A stretch of DNA of 64,000 nucleotides. Source: UBA6249 sp043808425 (GTDB lineage: Bacteria > Omnitrophota > Gorgyraeia > Gygaellales > Profunditerraquicolaceae). The notes under the pieces were generated by a model. The model saw only the letters and a list, made by a program, of their open reading frames with translations. It did not search any database and was not told where the DNA came from. The stretch is from NCBI GenBank assembly GCA_043808425.1, contig JAZDEW010000064.1:17065-81064 (forward strand), read 5' to 3'. Positions 53,050 to 61,545 of this stretch are shown here, in pieces. The translations under genes were made by a program, and so were the position numbers. Within the stretch, counting starts at the first letter, position 1. Each line of letters opens with the position of its first letter.

Positions 53050-53524
53050 AATTTGAAAAAACCGCCAACTTTAGAATTATCAAAACCACAATATTCGTAT
53101 AAATGCCGGCAATTAAATCATCGGTCAAGATTCCGGCCGAACCTGATAAATGTTGTAATTTCCCAGCCGGATATGGTTTAAGTGTATCCAGGACACGAAA
53201 AACCAAAAAAGCCAAAAAAATTAACTTAAAATCATAGGGAATAAAACTAAGGGCAATGAGCATACCGGCCACTTCATCTATCACGATGCAACCAGGATCC
53301 TTCTTATTTAATAACTTTTCCATCCGGCCGCCAGTCATTAACCCCAAAATAACTATGCCGAAAATAAATAAAAAATAATTTATTAAAGTTGTGCCTCTAA
53401 GTAAATAAAATAAACCCACTCCGGCAATACTGCCAAAAGTACCGGGGACTAACGGTAAATAGCCGATAAAAAAAACCGTACTAATAGCTTTAACAAAAAA
53501 ATCACCTGCTTTTTTAAATTTCAT
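53039..53524 (-). CDS. pgpA: phosphatidylglycerophosphatase A
   Basis: 161 residues with about four membrane segments. Motifs: LPLVPGTFGSIAGVGLFYLL near the start, DPGCIVIDEVAGMLIAL (catalytic acidic residues) and FRVLDTLKPYPAGKLQHLSGSAGILTDDLIAGIY. Known role: dephosphorylates PGP to phosphatidylglycerol, directly after the PgsA step. ATGA overlap with pgsA. Its end overlaps pncC tail-to-tail. Confidence 0.93.
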   Translation of the reverse strand: MKFKKAGDFFVKAISTVFFIGYLPLVPGTFGSIAGVGLFYLLRGTTLINYFLFIFGIVILGLMTGGRMEKLLNKKDPGCIVIDEVAGMLIALSFIPYDFKLIFLAFLVFRVLDTLKPYPAGKLQHLSGSAGILTDDLIAGIYTNIVVLIILKLAVFSNFIS

Positions 53525-54099
53525 AGACGAGTAATTACTTTACGGTTAGCCCATAAATATGACAGCCCGGAATAAAGAGTTAGCCCAACGGTTACCAGCA
53601 TGAGAAAAAATATCCCCCGATGAAAGATCTTTTCCCAAGCAGGATTCCAGGTATAATATTTTAATAAAATCTCTTTAAGCAGAATAAATCCTAAAATAAT
53701 AAAAATAACCGCCATCTGTAAAACTGTCTTATGTTTACCAGCACGCGCCGCAGAAAGTATCTTACCCTTATTCAGAGCAAACAGGCGCATGGAAGTAATT
53801 AAAATTTCCCTAGAAACTATAATTACGAACATCCAAGCATCAATTAACTGCAACTGCACAAAAGCCGCGAAAGCGGCCAAAACTAAAATTTTATCCGCAA
53901 TCGGATCCATCAATCTACCAAAATCCGTTACCATATTCCTGCGCTGCGCGATCAGGCCATCAAAATAATCCGATAAAGCGGCCAAGATAAAAACCACCAA
54001 ACTAATAGCTTTAGGCCAAAGCCCGTTACAAAACAAAAAAAACATAAACACAAAAGTTAATAAAATGCGCAACATGGTCAACCGATTAGCAAGATTCAT
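53521..54099 (-). CDS. pgsA: CDP-diacylglycerol--glycerol-3-phosphate 3-phosphatidyltransferase
   Basis: 192 residues, about five transmembrane helices. The CDP-alcohol phosphotransferase signature reads SDYFDGLIAQRRNMVTDFGRLMDPIADK. This preserves the DG...G...D...D core, although the usual AR pair is AQRR here. Known role: makes phosphatidylglycerol phosphate. The next gene, pgpA, finishes the product, which also feeds lgt. The SD GGAAGG lies in repeat copy 5. Confidence 0.92.
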   Translation of the reverse strand: MNLANRLTMLRILLTFVFMFFLFCNGLWPKAISLVVFILAALSDYFDGLIAQRRNMVTDFGRLMDPIADKILVLAAFAAFVQLQLIDAWMFVIIVSREILITSMRLFALNKGKILSAARAGKHKTVLQMAVIFIILGFILLKEILLKYYTWNPAWEKIFHRGIFFLMLVTVGLTLYSGLSYLWANRKVITRL

Positions 54100-54216
54100 C
54101 GTACACCTTCCTGCCTGCCGGCAGGCAGGCTTTCATATTTAATTTTTTAATTTGATTCCTACTTTTATAAATTCTATATTTCTAACCCCTTGAATACATA
54201 GAAAGTGCGGGATTCA
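54100..54216 (-). repeat. stop-to-start intergenic repeat, copy 5 (with nested palindrome)
   Basis: Fills the rimO-pgsA gap and is the longest copy. Minus strand starts TGAATCCCGCACTTTCTATG then TATTCAAGGGG, an AT-rich middle, GAAAG, the palindrome CCTGCCTGCCGGCAGGCAGG, AAGGTGTACG and the ATG. The AGTAGGAATC region is extra compared with the other copies. Confidence 0.72.
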
Positions 54217-55461
54217 TAGTTTTGGCTCCCCCACTAAGTCATACTCTAAAGTATCTGTAATTTTTACCTGAATAAATTTACCCATTCTCAAGGGCTGTTT
54301 AGTGTTTATATACACCACTCCGTCTACCTCCGGGGCATCAGCCTGACTCCGCCCAACATAAACACGGCCTTGTTTTTCCTCCACTAAAACAGAAATAATC
54401 TTTCCCAGTAATTTGCCATTCAAAACGGCCGCTATTTGACGCTGCGTGGCCATAATTTTATCAAATCTCTTTTGTTTTAACTGCTGGCAAATTTGTCCCT
54501 TAAAATTAAAAGCGCGCGTGCCCTCTTCCCGGGAATAGATAAAAGCTCCCAGCCTTTCAAATTTCGCCTCTTTAACAAAATCCAGCAACTCATTAAATTC
54601 TTCTGCTGTCTCTGAGGGAAAACCTACAATTAAAGAAGTACGCAGATAAACCCCGGGGATAGCTTCCCTGATCTTCTTAATCAGAGCAATAATCTCTTCC
54701 TTGGTAGTTGTGCGATTCATCAACTTTAGAATGCGATTATTAATATGTTGTATGGGCAAATCAATATATTTACATATCCGGCTTGAAGTTGCCATTAGCC
54801 TCAACAACTCATTAGTAATTCGTTTTGGATTCAAATATAAAAGACGAATCCATCCAATCTGCGGCGTATATCTAATTATTTTCCGTAAGAGGCCGGCCAG
54901 CTGACTTTTGCCGGAAACATCTATTCCAAAACCGGTAATATCCTGACCAATAATATTTAGCTCTGAAATCCTTTCCTGATTAAAACGCTTAACTTTACGA
55001 ATTATCGTTGACTCGTTTAGGCTCTCCAGCCTGCCTTTAATCTTGGGAATTACGCAGTAACTACACTGGTTTACACAACCTTCGCATATTTTCAAGTAAG
55101 CGTAATGCGCAGGGGTTAAAGCAAACCTTTTTAATTCATGATTTAACCCCAATCTTCCTACAAAAGCGTCTACTTCCGGTAAATCTTTGGCTAAATTTTT
55201 ATAACGCTGTGCCAGGCAACCGTAAACGATTATTTTTTTAAGTTTCCCCTGCTTTTTTAGCTCAATCAAATTCAAGATGGCATCAATGGATTCACGCTTG
55301 GCCTCTTGAATAAAAGCACAGGTATTCACTAAAACAACCTGTGCGCGAGCTATGTCTTCAACTATAGAATAATCTTTAAAACTGAGCCGTCCGGCAAGGT
55401 CTTCGGCATCCACCAGGTTTCTAGGACAGCCTAAGGAAAGTATACCTATCCTCTGTTTCAT
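54214..55461 (-). CDS. rimO: ribosomal protein S12 methylthiotransferase
   Basis: 415 residues. The auxiliary cluster cysteines are C12, C48 and C82, and the radical-SAM triad is C129-x3-C133-x2-C136 (CVNQCSYC). A TRAM domain ends the protein (LGKIISVLVEEKQGRVYVGRSQADAPEVDGVVY). The SLGCPRNLVDAE start and the GCVNQCSYCVIP motif fit RimO rather than MiaB. Known role: methylthiolates S12 Asp. ATGA overlap with the RodZ-like gene. Confidence 0.94.
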   Translation of the reverse strand: MKQRIGILSLGCPRNLVDAEDLAGRLSFKDYSIVEDIARAQVVLVNTCAFIQEAKRESIDAILNLIELKKQGKLKKIIVYGCLAQRYKNLAKDLPEVDAFVGRLGLNHELKRFALTPAHYAYLKICEGCVNQCSYCVIPKIKGRLESLNESTIIRKVKRFNQERISELNIIGQDITGFGIDVSGKSQLAGLLRKIIRYTPQIGWIRLLYLNPKRITNELLRLMATSSRICKYIDLPIQHINNRILKLMNRTTTKEEIIALIKKIREAIPGVYLRTSLIVGFPSETAEEFNELLDFVKEAKFERLGAFIYSREEGTRAFNFKGQICQQLKQKRFDKIMATQRQIAAVLNGKLLGKIISVLVEEKQGRVYVGRSQADAPEVDGVVYINTKQPLRMGKFIQVKITDTLEYDLVGEPKL

Positions 55462-56246
55462 CTGGAAATTTTCAAACCTTCTTTATTAATCAGAACATTC
55501 TTTAAAGACTGCCCATGCCGGCCGAGATTAGCAAAACGCTGGTCATTAACCTGCAGCTCTACCGCCCCGGCATCTCCCAGAGACAATTCAACTTTTTCCT
55601 TAGCTTGCCAGGTTTCAGATCGGCCACGAGCAAGCGCGCCATGGAAGACAACCTTCCCATCAACTTTTACCGAGATCCAGGATTTGCCACGCGCAAATAC
55701 GCCCAAAGTAAACCCTGAAGCTAAATCTTTATTAATTTTAGCTTGCCTAGCCTCAGCCTTAGGGACAGGGACAGAAACGGGCATTAATTTTTTAGCCTTC
55801 TCTATCTGATTCTTAGGCCGCGAAGAAACCAGTTTAATTAAACTGATCCCTAAAAATATAAAAATGAACGGAATAACTACAAATATAATTATTTTCTTTA
55901 AGCTCACCCTGGGCTTGAGCGCGCTTAGCTTAATAGAAACATCTTTAATAAAAGAATATTTCTTTTCCATCCGCGCTCCGATAGGCTTACCGACAGCCGC
56001 ATTTAAAGGTGGCTTCTGCCGCTGTTCATTAGTAACAATAAAAGCTTTAGCATCCAAACCAAGGCAAGCGCAATAAATCTTAATAAAACCTTTAAGATAA
56101 ATCGGGCTTAAATTTGAAATACTATCACCTTCAATTGCGCGTAAAACGTTGAGGTGAATTTTGGTCTTTTTTTGGATATCCTCTAAACTTAATCCTCTTT
56201 CCTGACGAATCTTCTTTAGCCGGGGACCGACTGCCTCAATATTCAT
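55458..56246 (-). CDS. rodZ: RodZ-like HTH membrane protein
   Basis: 262 residues. An N-terminal HTH (LKKIRQERGLSLEDIQKKTKI, about 10-35) precedes one transmembrane helix (about 117-139) and a C-terminal DUF4115 domain (SWISVKVDGKVVFHG and VELSLGDAGAVELQVN). This is the RodZ layout: cytoplasmic HTH that binds MreB, periplasmic beta domain. mreB is not in this window. SD AGAAGGTGC overlaps the last codons of ftsK and is identical to the 3' arm of the intergenic repeats. Confidence 0.85.
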   Translation of the reverse strand: MNIEAVGPRLKKIRQERGLSLEDIQKKTKIHLNVLRAIEGDSISNLSPIYLKGFIKIYCACLGLDAKAFIVTNEQRQKPPLNAAVGKPIGARMEKKYSFIKDVSIKLSALKPRVSLKKIIIFVVIPFIFIFLGISLIKLVSSRPKNQIEKAKKLMPVSVPVPKAEARQAKINKDLASGFTLGVFARGKSWISVKVDGKVVFHGALARGRSETWQAKEKVELSLGDAGAVELQVNDQRFANLGRHGQSLKNVLINKEGLKISR

Positions 56247-58438
56247 TCAGCACCTTCTCTCTTATTCATCCCAGTAGTTTCCACGCCTTTAGCACCAGTC
56301 AATTCTTTGAGCCAAGCCTGACGGTCAACTAAAATCCGGCGCGGCTTACTTCCTTCAAACTGCCCCACTAACCCTTCTGCCTCCATCATATCAATAATGC
56401 GCGCGGCACGCGTATATCCTAAGCGCATTCGCCGCTGCAATATAGAAACCGAGGCCTGATTACTTTCCATGATTACACGCACCGCTTCATCATAAAGCTC
56501 ATCTTTATCGCCATTGGCTAAACTATTTTTTTGCTGCTCCTTAAGAATCTGCTCATCATAAGCCGGCTCACCTTGAGCCTTAATAAATTTTACCACCCGC
56601 TCAATCTCAGCATCTTTAACCAAGGCCCCCTGAATACGCACTAAATCTTCTTTTCCGGGTTGCAAAAATAACATGTCCCCCTTGCCTAATAAAGCCTCCG
56701 CGCCATTGCCATCTAGCACTGTACGTGAATCAACTTTAGAGGCCACTTTAAAAGATACGCGCGCCGGTAAATTTGCTTTAATTACTCCGGTAATTACATC
56801 CACGCTTGGCCGCTGCGTAGCTAAAATCAAATGTATGCCTACCGCCCGCGATAGCTGCGCCAAACGCGTAATCGCATTCTCAATCTGATCACGCGCCACA
56901 CTCATTAAATCCGCAAACTCATCAACAACAACAATAATATAAGGAATCTTTTCCTGCTTTTCATTATATGCCTCAATATTCCTAACTCCGATTTTAGATA
57001 AGAGCACGTAACGAGATTCCATCTCGGAAACCACCCAATTAAGGGCAACGGCTGCCTTCTTGGCGTCTGTAACTACCGGACACAAAAGATGCGGCAGGCC
57101 ATTAAAAGGCATCAGTTCCACCATCTTAGGATCAATCATTAAAAATTTTAAATCATTCGGAGATCCGCGGAAAAGTAATGACAAAATGCAGGTATTCACG
57201 CAGACAGTTTTACCAGAACCGGTAGTTCCGGCAATTAACAAATGCGGCATATCATCTAAATCACCAAATACGGATCGACCGGTAATATCCTTGCCCAAAG
57301 CGATGGTCAAAAACGACTTATGCTTATGATACTCCGCAGAGGTAAGCAAATCTCGAATACAAACTAATGTACTCTGCAGATTAGGCACCTCCACCCCTAC
57401 CCTGCCTTTTCCCGGAATAGGAGCGATAATCCTGATCGACTGGGCCTTGATCGCCAAAGCGATATCATCACTTAAGGCCTCAATACGGTTAATCTTTACT
57501 CCGGCCGCCGGTTCCAATTCATAACGAGTAATAACCGGGCCACGGATAATATCCGTAACTTTTGCCAAAATACCAAAATCTTCTAAAGTATCTTCCAATG
57601 TCCTAGCGCAGGCCTCCAAGTCTTCTTTCATTTGTTTATTATCCGCCGGCGGCGGCGCGTCTAATAAATCCACGGAAGGCAAATGATAATCACCAATCTT
57701 TAGTTCGCTAGTTTTTATCTTAATTTGCTCTAGCGGCTTATTTTTAATCTGAGTTTTTAAATCTGACATAAAAATTTTAGGCTTCGATAAGCCAGGCTCA
57801 AAATCTTGTCTTTTAGGCAATAAGCTATTTTTACCGCCAAGGTTGGGCTTAATTTTCGCTACAAGATGTTTTTGCCGATTAGAAAAAAAAGACAGACTGG
57901 AAAAAACAGATTTTATTTTTCCGGCGAGCTTAAGAAAAAGCGAAGAAATAAGAATCTCCGTCACCAGGGCCAAAGAGAGAATGATAAAAGTAATAAAAAT
58001 AATAAAACCGCCTAAACGGCTAAAATAAGTAGTGATGAAATTAGCCGTAAGCGCGCCAAAAAATCCTGAGGTCTGGAACCTTAAGCTATCGTTATTTAAA
58101 TTAAACATACCGATGAGCGAGCTTATGGAAACCAGCAGCACAAACATTCCTAAAATGCGCGCCACGCTTAAGTAGGGCTTATCCTGGCGAAAATATTTTA
58201 TGCCCAGCATGATCACTAAGAAGGGTATGCAAAAACTGGAGAGACTACCAAAAAGTAGAACGATTAACCCGGCCAAATAGGCACCAAAAACTCCCAGAAG
58301 ATTTTTAGCGGGGAAATTAGGAGCGGAGGTGTAAAAAACAAGATCCAAACGGTCAAAGCGAACAAGGCTGGCCAAAACCATCAACCCCGCCGCTACCAGA
58401 ACAACGCCCTTGACCTCATTAATTCTTCTTTCTCTCAC
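56243..58438 (-). CDS. ftsK: DNA translocase FtsK/SpoIIIE
   Basis: 731 residues. Four or more N-terminal transmembrane helices (about 11-170), a short linker, then the motor with Walker A GTTGSGKT (404-411), VVVDEFADLM as Walker B, and ATQRPSVDVITG. A C-terminal gamma winged helix (SVSILQRRMRLGYTRAARIIDMMEAEGLVG) should read oriented KOPS-type sequences. Known role: chromosome segregation at the septum with XerC/D. The start is GTG; it overlaps rodZ by 4 bp. Confidence 0.95.
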   Translation of the reverse strand: MRERRINEVKGVVLVAAGLMVLASLVRFDRLDLVFYTSAPNFPAKNLLGVFGAYLAGLIVLLFGSLSSFCIPFLVIMLGIKYFRQDKPYLSVARILGMFVLLVSISSLIGMFNLNNDSLRFQTSGFFGALTANFITTYFSRLGGFIIFITFIILSLALVTEILISSLFLKLAGKIKSVFSSLSFFSNRQKHLVAKIKPNLGGKNSLLPKRQDFEPGLSKPKIFMSDLKTQIKNKPLEQIKIKTSELKIGDYHLPSVDLLDAPPPADNKQMKEDLEACARTLEDTLEDFGILAKVTDIIRGPVITRYELEPAAGVKINRIEALSDDIALAIKAQSIRIIAPIPGKGRVGVEVPNLQSTLVCIRDLLTSAEYHKHKSFLTIALGKDITGRSVFGDLDDMPHLLIAGTTGSGKTVCVNTCILSLLFRGSPNDLKFLMIDPKMVELMPFNGLPHLLCPVVTDAKKAAVALNWVVSEMESRYVLLSKIGVRNIEAYNEKQEKIPYIIVVVDEFADLMSVARDQIENAITRLAQLSRAVGIHLILATQRPSVDVITGVIKANLPARVSFKVASKVDSRTVLDGNGAEALLGKGDMLFLQPGKEDLVRIQGALVKDAEIERVVKFIKAQGEPAYDEQILKEQQKNSLANGDKDELYDEAVRVIMESNQASVSILQRRMRLGYTRAARIIDMMEAEGLVGQFEGSKPRRILVDRQAWLKELTGAKGVETTGMNKREGAE

Positions 58439-60529
58439 TTAGCTGCTTTGTTGCGGTGCTTCAGCCTGTTTTTTGCTTAAATTAATCCTACCCAATTCAT
58501 CTATACCGATAACCTTAACATTAAATTCATCACCCACTTTAACCACATCCTCAATTTTTTTAACGAAGGTACTGGACAGCTCAGATACATGCACCAGCCC
58601 CTCTTTACGCGGGGCCAGCTCAACAAATACCCCAAATTGCATAATCCGCTTTACTTTGCCAAAATAAATCCGGCCTACCTCTAGTTCATCCGTGATCGCC
58701 TTAATCATTTTAATCGCCGCATCGGATTTAGCCGCATCCACTGAACCCACTAAAACCGTGCCGTCATCCTTAATATCAATACTCGCTCCGGTGGCGGCAA
58801 TAATCGCCTTAATCGTCTTGCCTCCCGGGCCGATTAGCTCTCCGATCTTTTCGGTATTAATTTTTAAAACATCGATGCGCGGGGCAAAGCTAGAAAGTTC
58901 TTCTCGAGGGCTGTTTAATGCCGCGCTCATTTTATCTAAAATAAATAGCCTTCCTTCTTTAGATTGAGCCAAACATTCCTTAAGCAAATCCAACGAAATC
59001 CCGTCATTCTTAAGATCTAATTGCACCGCGGTAATTCCACCGCGCGTTCCGGCCACCTTAAAATCCATATCTCCAAAATGATCCTCTAATCCGGCAATGT
59101 CCGTCAAAATCGCCGTCTTGTCACCCTCCTTGACTAACCCTAAAGCCACTCCCCCCACTGCTTCTTTAATCGGAACTCCGGCATCCATCAAGGACAAGGC
59201 CGCCGCGCAAACCGAAGCCATGCTACTGGAGCCGTTTGATTCTAAAATTTCAGAAACTATTCTTACGGTATAAGGAAATTTCTCTTTGGAAGGCATTACC
59301 GGCAACAAAGCCTTTTCCGCTAAAGCGCCATGGCCAATTTCACGCCGGCCGGGGCCCCGCACAGGCCGGGTTTCCCCGACACTAAAAGAAGGAAAATTAT
59401 AATGCAGCATAAAAGACTTCTTTTTCTCTCCATCTAAAGCCTCAATCAACTGCTCATCTTGCCCCGTACCTAAAGTAGTCACAGCTAAACTCTGTGTTTG
59501 CCCACGCGTAAAAAGACTTGAACCATGCGTGCGCGGAAGCACAGAAACCTCACAGGTAATCTCGCGAATCTGCTTAAAAGAGCGCCCATCAATACGCCTA
59601 TCTTCATCAGAGATCATCTTACGCACCTGCTTTTTCTCTACTTCATGCAACCCAGTATGAATATCCGGGCCCAAAAATCCTTCCGCCGTTAACTGGACAT
59701 CCAGCTCCTTAGTCAATAAGGCGATCTGCTCTTCGCGCTCTTCCTTTTGGCTTAATTTATAAACCTTGGCCAATTTTTCCTGAGAAAGCGATTCAATCTT
59801 CTGCATTAAAACCGGATCAATTAACTTAAGCTCAACCTTAGCTTTTGCCTGGCCGTAAAGACGCTTAAATTCTTCCTGCAAAACAAGAATAGGTTGCAAG
59901 CTATCCATCCCAAATTTTACCGCCTGGAAATACTCTTCTTCGGAAACCTCTTTAGCCTTAGACTCCAGCATCATTACGCCCTTATTGTTACCGGCCACCA
60001 CTACTTCTAAATCCGCGCTCAGAATCTGCGCATAGGTGGGATTTAACACAAATTCATTATTTATACGGGCGACCCGGCAACTGGCCAAGGGCCCGTTAAA
60101 AGGAATATCGGAAATAGACAAAGCGGCGCTTGCGCCGATCAATGCCAAAACATTCGGATCATTTTCCCCGTCGCTTGAAAGCACCATAGCCATAATCTGA
60201 ACTTCATTTAAAAATCCTTCCGGGAACAGCGGACGGATAGGCCGATCGATAAGACGGCTCCCTAAAATTTCATTTTCAGAAGGCCTGCCCTCACGTTTAA
60301 AAAATCCTCCGGGAATCCTGCCCGCGGCATAGGTTTTTTCCTGATACTCAACCGTCAAAGGAAAAAAATCCTGCCCTTCCCTAATCGAGCTAGACATACA
60401 AGCGGTAACCAAAATAACGGTTGCCCCGTAAGTAACTGTCAGTGAGCCATTCGCCTGCTTGGCCATTTTACCCGTCTCTAAAATAAGATCGTTGTTACCA
60501 AATTTAATTTTTAAACTTTTATTTTGCAT
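58439..60529 (-). CDS. pnp: polyribonucleotide nucleotidyltransferase (PNPase)
   Basis: 696 residues: two RNase PH domains (GRIPGGFFKREGRPSENEIL in the first, FTRGQTQSLAVTTLG and REIGHGALAEKALL in the second), a KH domain (EKIGELIGPGGKTIKAI) and an S1 domain (YFGKVKRIMQFGVFVELAPRKEGLVHVSEL). Known role: phosphorolytic 3'-5' RNA decay. It follows rpsO by 37 bp, the classic rpsO-pnp pairing. Confidence 0.97.
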   Translation of the reverse strand: MQNKSLKIKFGNNDLILETGKMAKQANGSLTVTYGATVILVTACMSSSIREGQDFFPLTVEYQEKTYAAGRIPGGFFKREGRPSENEILGSRLIDRPIRPLFPEGFLNEVQIMAMVLSSDGENDPNVLALIGASAALSISDIPFNGPLASCRVARINNEFVLNPTYAQILSADLEVVVAGNNKGVMMLESKAKEVSEEEYFQAVKFGMDSLQPILVLQEEFKRLYGQAKAKVELKLIDPVLMQKIESLSQEKLAKVYKLSQKEEREEQIALLTKELDVQLTAEGFLGPDIHTGLHEVEKKQVRKMISDEDRRIDGRSFKQIREITCEVSVLPRTHGSSLFTRGQTQSLAVTTLGTGQDEQLIEALDGEKKKSFMLHYNFPSFSVGETRPVRGPGRREIGHGALAEKALLPVMPSKEKFPYTVRIVSEILESNGSSSMASVCAAALSLMDAGVPIKEAVGGVALGLVKEGDKTAILTDIAGLEDHFGDMDFKVAGTRGGITAVQLDLKNDGISLDLLKECLAQSKEGRLFILDKMSAALNSPREELSSFAPRIDVLKINTEKIGELIGPGGKTIKAIIAATGASIDIKDDGTVLVGSVDAAKSDAAIKMIKAITDELEVGRIYFGKVKRIMQFGVFVELAPRKEGLVHVSELSSTFVKKIEDVVKVGDEFNVKVIGIDELGRINLSKKQAEAPQQSS

Positions 60530-60566
60530 GGTTACTCTTTCTTTTTATGGATTAACTCTTTAGGAT

Positions 60567-60836
60567 TTACTTCCTCAAGCTAAGCTTTCCCAGTATCTCT
60601 TCATACTTCTTCATGTCCTTATCCTTGAGATACTTGAGGAGTCTGCGGCGCCTACTCACTAATAACAACAACCCGCGGCGGGAATGGAGATCCTTCTTAT
60701 GAGATTTAAAGTGGGTCCCTAAATCATTAATTCTCTCCGTTAAAATCGCTATTTGCACCTCGGCGCTTCCGGTATCTCTGGCGTGCACCTTAAAATCATC
60801 AATTAATTTTGCCTTTTGTTCCTTGACCAAAACCAA
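60567..60836 (-). CDS. rpsO: 30S ribosomal protein S15
   Basis: 89 residues, full length. DTGSAEVQIAILTERINDLGTHFKSHKKDLHSRRGLLLLVSRRRRLLKYL-type sequence is the S15 core. The start is TTG at 60834-60836, 7 nt after AGGGAGG. S15 is an early assembly protein of the 30S platform. Its own promoter is just upstream, with a short leader. Confidence 0.97.
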   Translation of the reverse strand: MVLVKEQKAKLIDDFKVHARDTGSAEVQIAILTERINDLGTHFKSHKKDLHSRRGLLLLVSRRRRLLKYLKDKDMKKYEEILGKLSLRK

Positions 60837-60859
60837 ATTTCTACCTCCCTTTCTTAACG

Positions 60860-60888
60860 ATTATACGATAATTAATTCCACAAGTCAA
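60860..60888 (-). promoter_or_regulatory. promoter of rpsO-pnp
   Basis: Minus strand TTGACT (60883-60888), 17 bp, TATAAT (60860-60865). The predicted start near 60853 leaves a leader of about 17 nt holding the AGGGAGG SD. Confidence 0.75.
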
Positions 60889-60939
60889 CAGGTTACTTGC
60901 TATTGCGGGTTGTCTAAGTAAATTTTTACAAAAATTACT

Positions 60940-61065
60940 TTATTTCTTTCCTAATAGTTCAATTACTTTATCCAGCTTCTGAATTACGAGCACACTGAAA
61001 TAAACAAACCAAACCGTTAAAGCCAATGAAATCAAACCGCCGATAAAATTTGCTCCCGTCATCAT
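60940..61065 (-). CDS. small single-pass membrane protein, 41 codons
   Basis: A short ORF with start ATGATG and a GGGAGG SD 5 nt before the first ATG. The product begins MMTGANFIGGLISLALTVWF, continues VYFSVLVIQKLDKVIELLGK, and ends K-TAA. It has one clear transmembrane helix and a basic amphipathic tail. I do not recognise it. The good SD and the membrane-protein composition argue it is real. The gap between rpsO and the release-factor-like gene is otherwise empty except for a hairpin derived from the 20-bp palindrome just upstream. Confidence 0.6.
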   Translation of the reverse strand: MMTGANFIGGLISLALTVWFVYFSVLVIQKLDKVIELLGKK

Positions 61066-61131
61066 CTTAGCCTCCCTGCCTGCCAACCCGCAGGCTTTTT
61101 AATATTTCTATATCTTACCATAAGAAAATGT

Positions 61132-61545
61132 TTATGCAACTTCAATCTCATTAATTTTTCTCCGCACAAACTTCTTTTGCGCGTGCCGGCGTTTGTCATC
61201 TAGAATCTTTACTTTGAGACTTTTCGGCTTTTGACGATTCCGGCGCATAACCTTAGCCTTAAATGACTGCTTCTGTAAATTATCCTGTTGAATTTTATGC
61301 GCAATTTTACTCAAAAGTATATGCCTGGCTAAAGAACGATTTAAAAGCTGCGAACGCTGGCGCTGGCATTTTACCTCCAAGCCCGTAGGCAGATGTTTCA
61401 AATAAACACAGGTAGCGGTCTTATTAACATTCTGCCCACCGGGGCCGCTGGAGCGAATAAAGCTCTCGATGATGTCCTCTTCACGCACGCCTAGAAGGGC
61501 CATCCTTTTTTCTAGGGTCAAGGCCTTCTCAACGACAATAGACAT
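61132..61545 (-). CDS. stand-alone GGQ peptide-chain-release-factor-like protein
   Basis: 137 residues. FIRSSGPGGQNVNKTATCVYLKHLPTGLEVKCQRQRSQLLNR is a class I release factor catalytic domain with GGQ at 36-38. No codon-recognition domain precedes it. A basic C-terminal tail (KKFVRRKINEIEVA) recalls the tails of ArfB-type rescue factors. A ribosome-rescue role is inferred. The ATG overlaps the upstream stop (TAATG), and its SD CAGGAG lies within a mobile palindrome. Confidence 0.82.
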   Translation of the reverse strand: MSIVVEKALTLEKRMALLGVREEDIIESFIRSSGPGGQNVNKTATCVYLKHLPTGLEVKCQRQRSQLLNRSLARHILLSKIAHKIQQDNLQKQSFKAKVMRRNRQKPKSLKVKILDDKRRHAQKKFVRRKINEIEVA

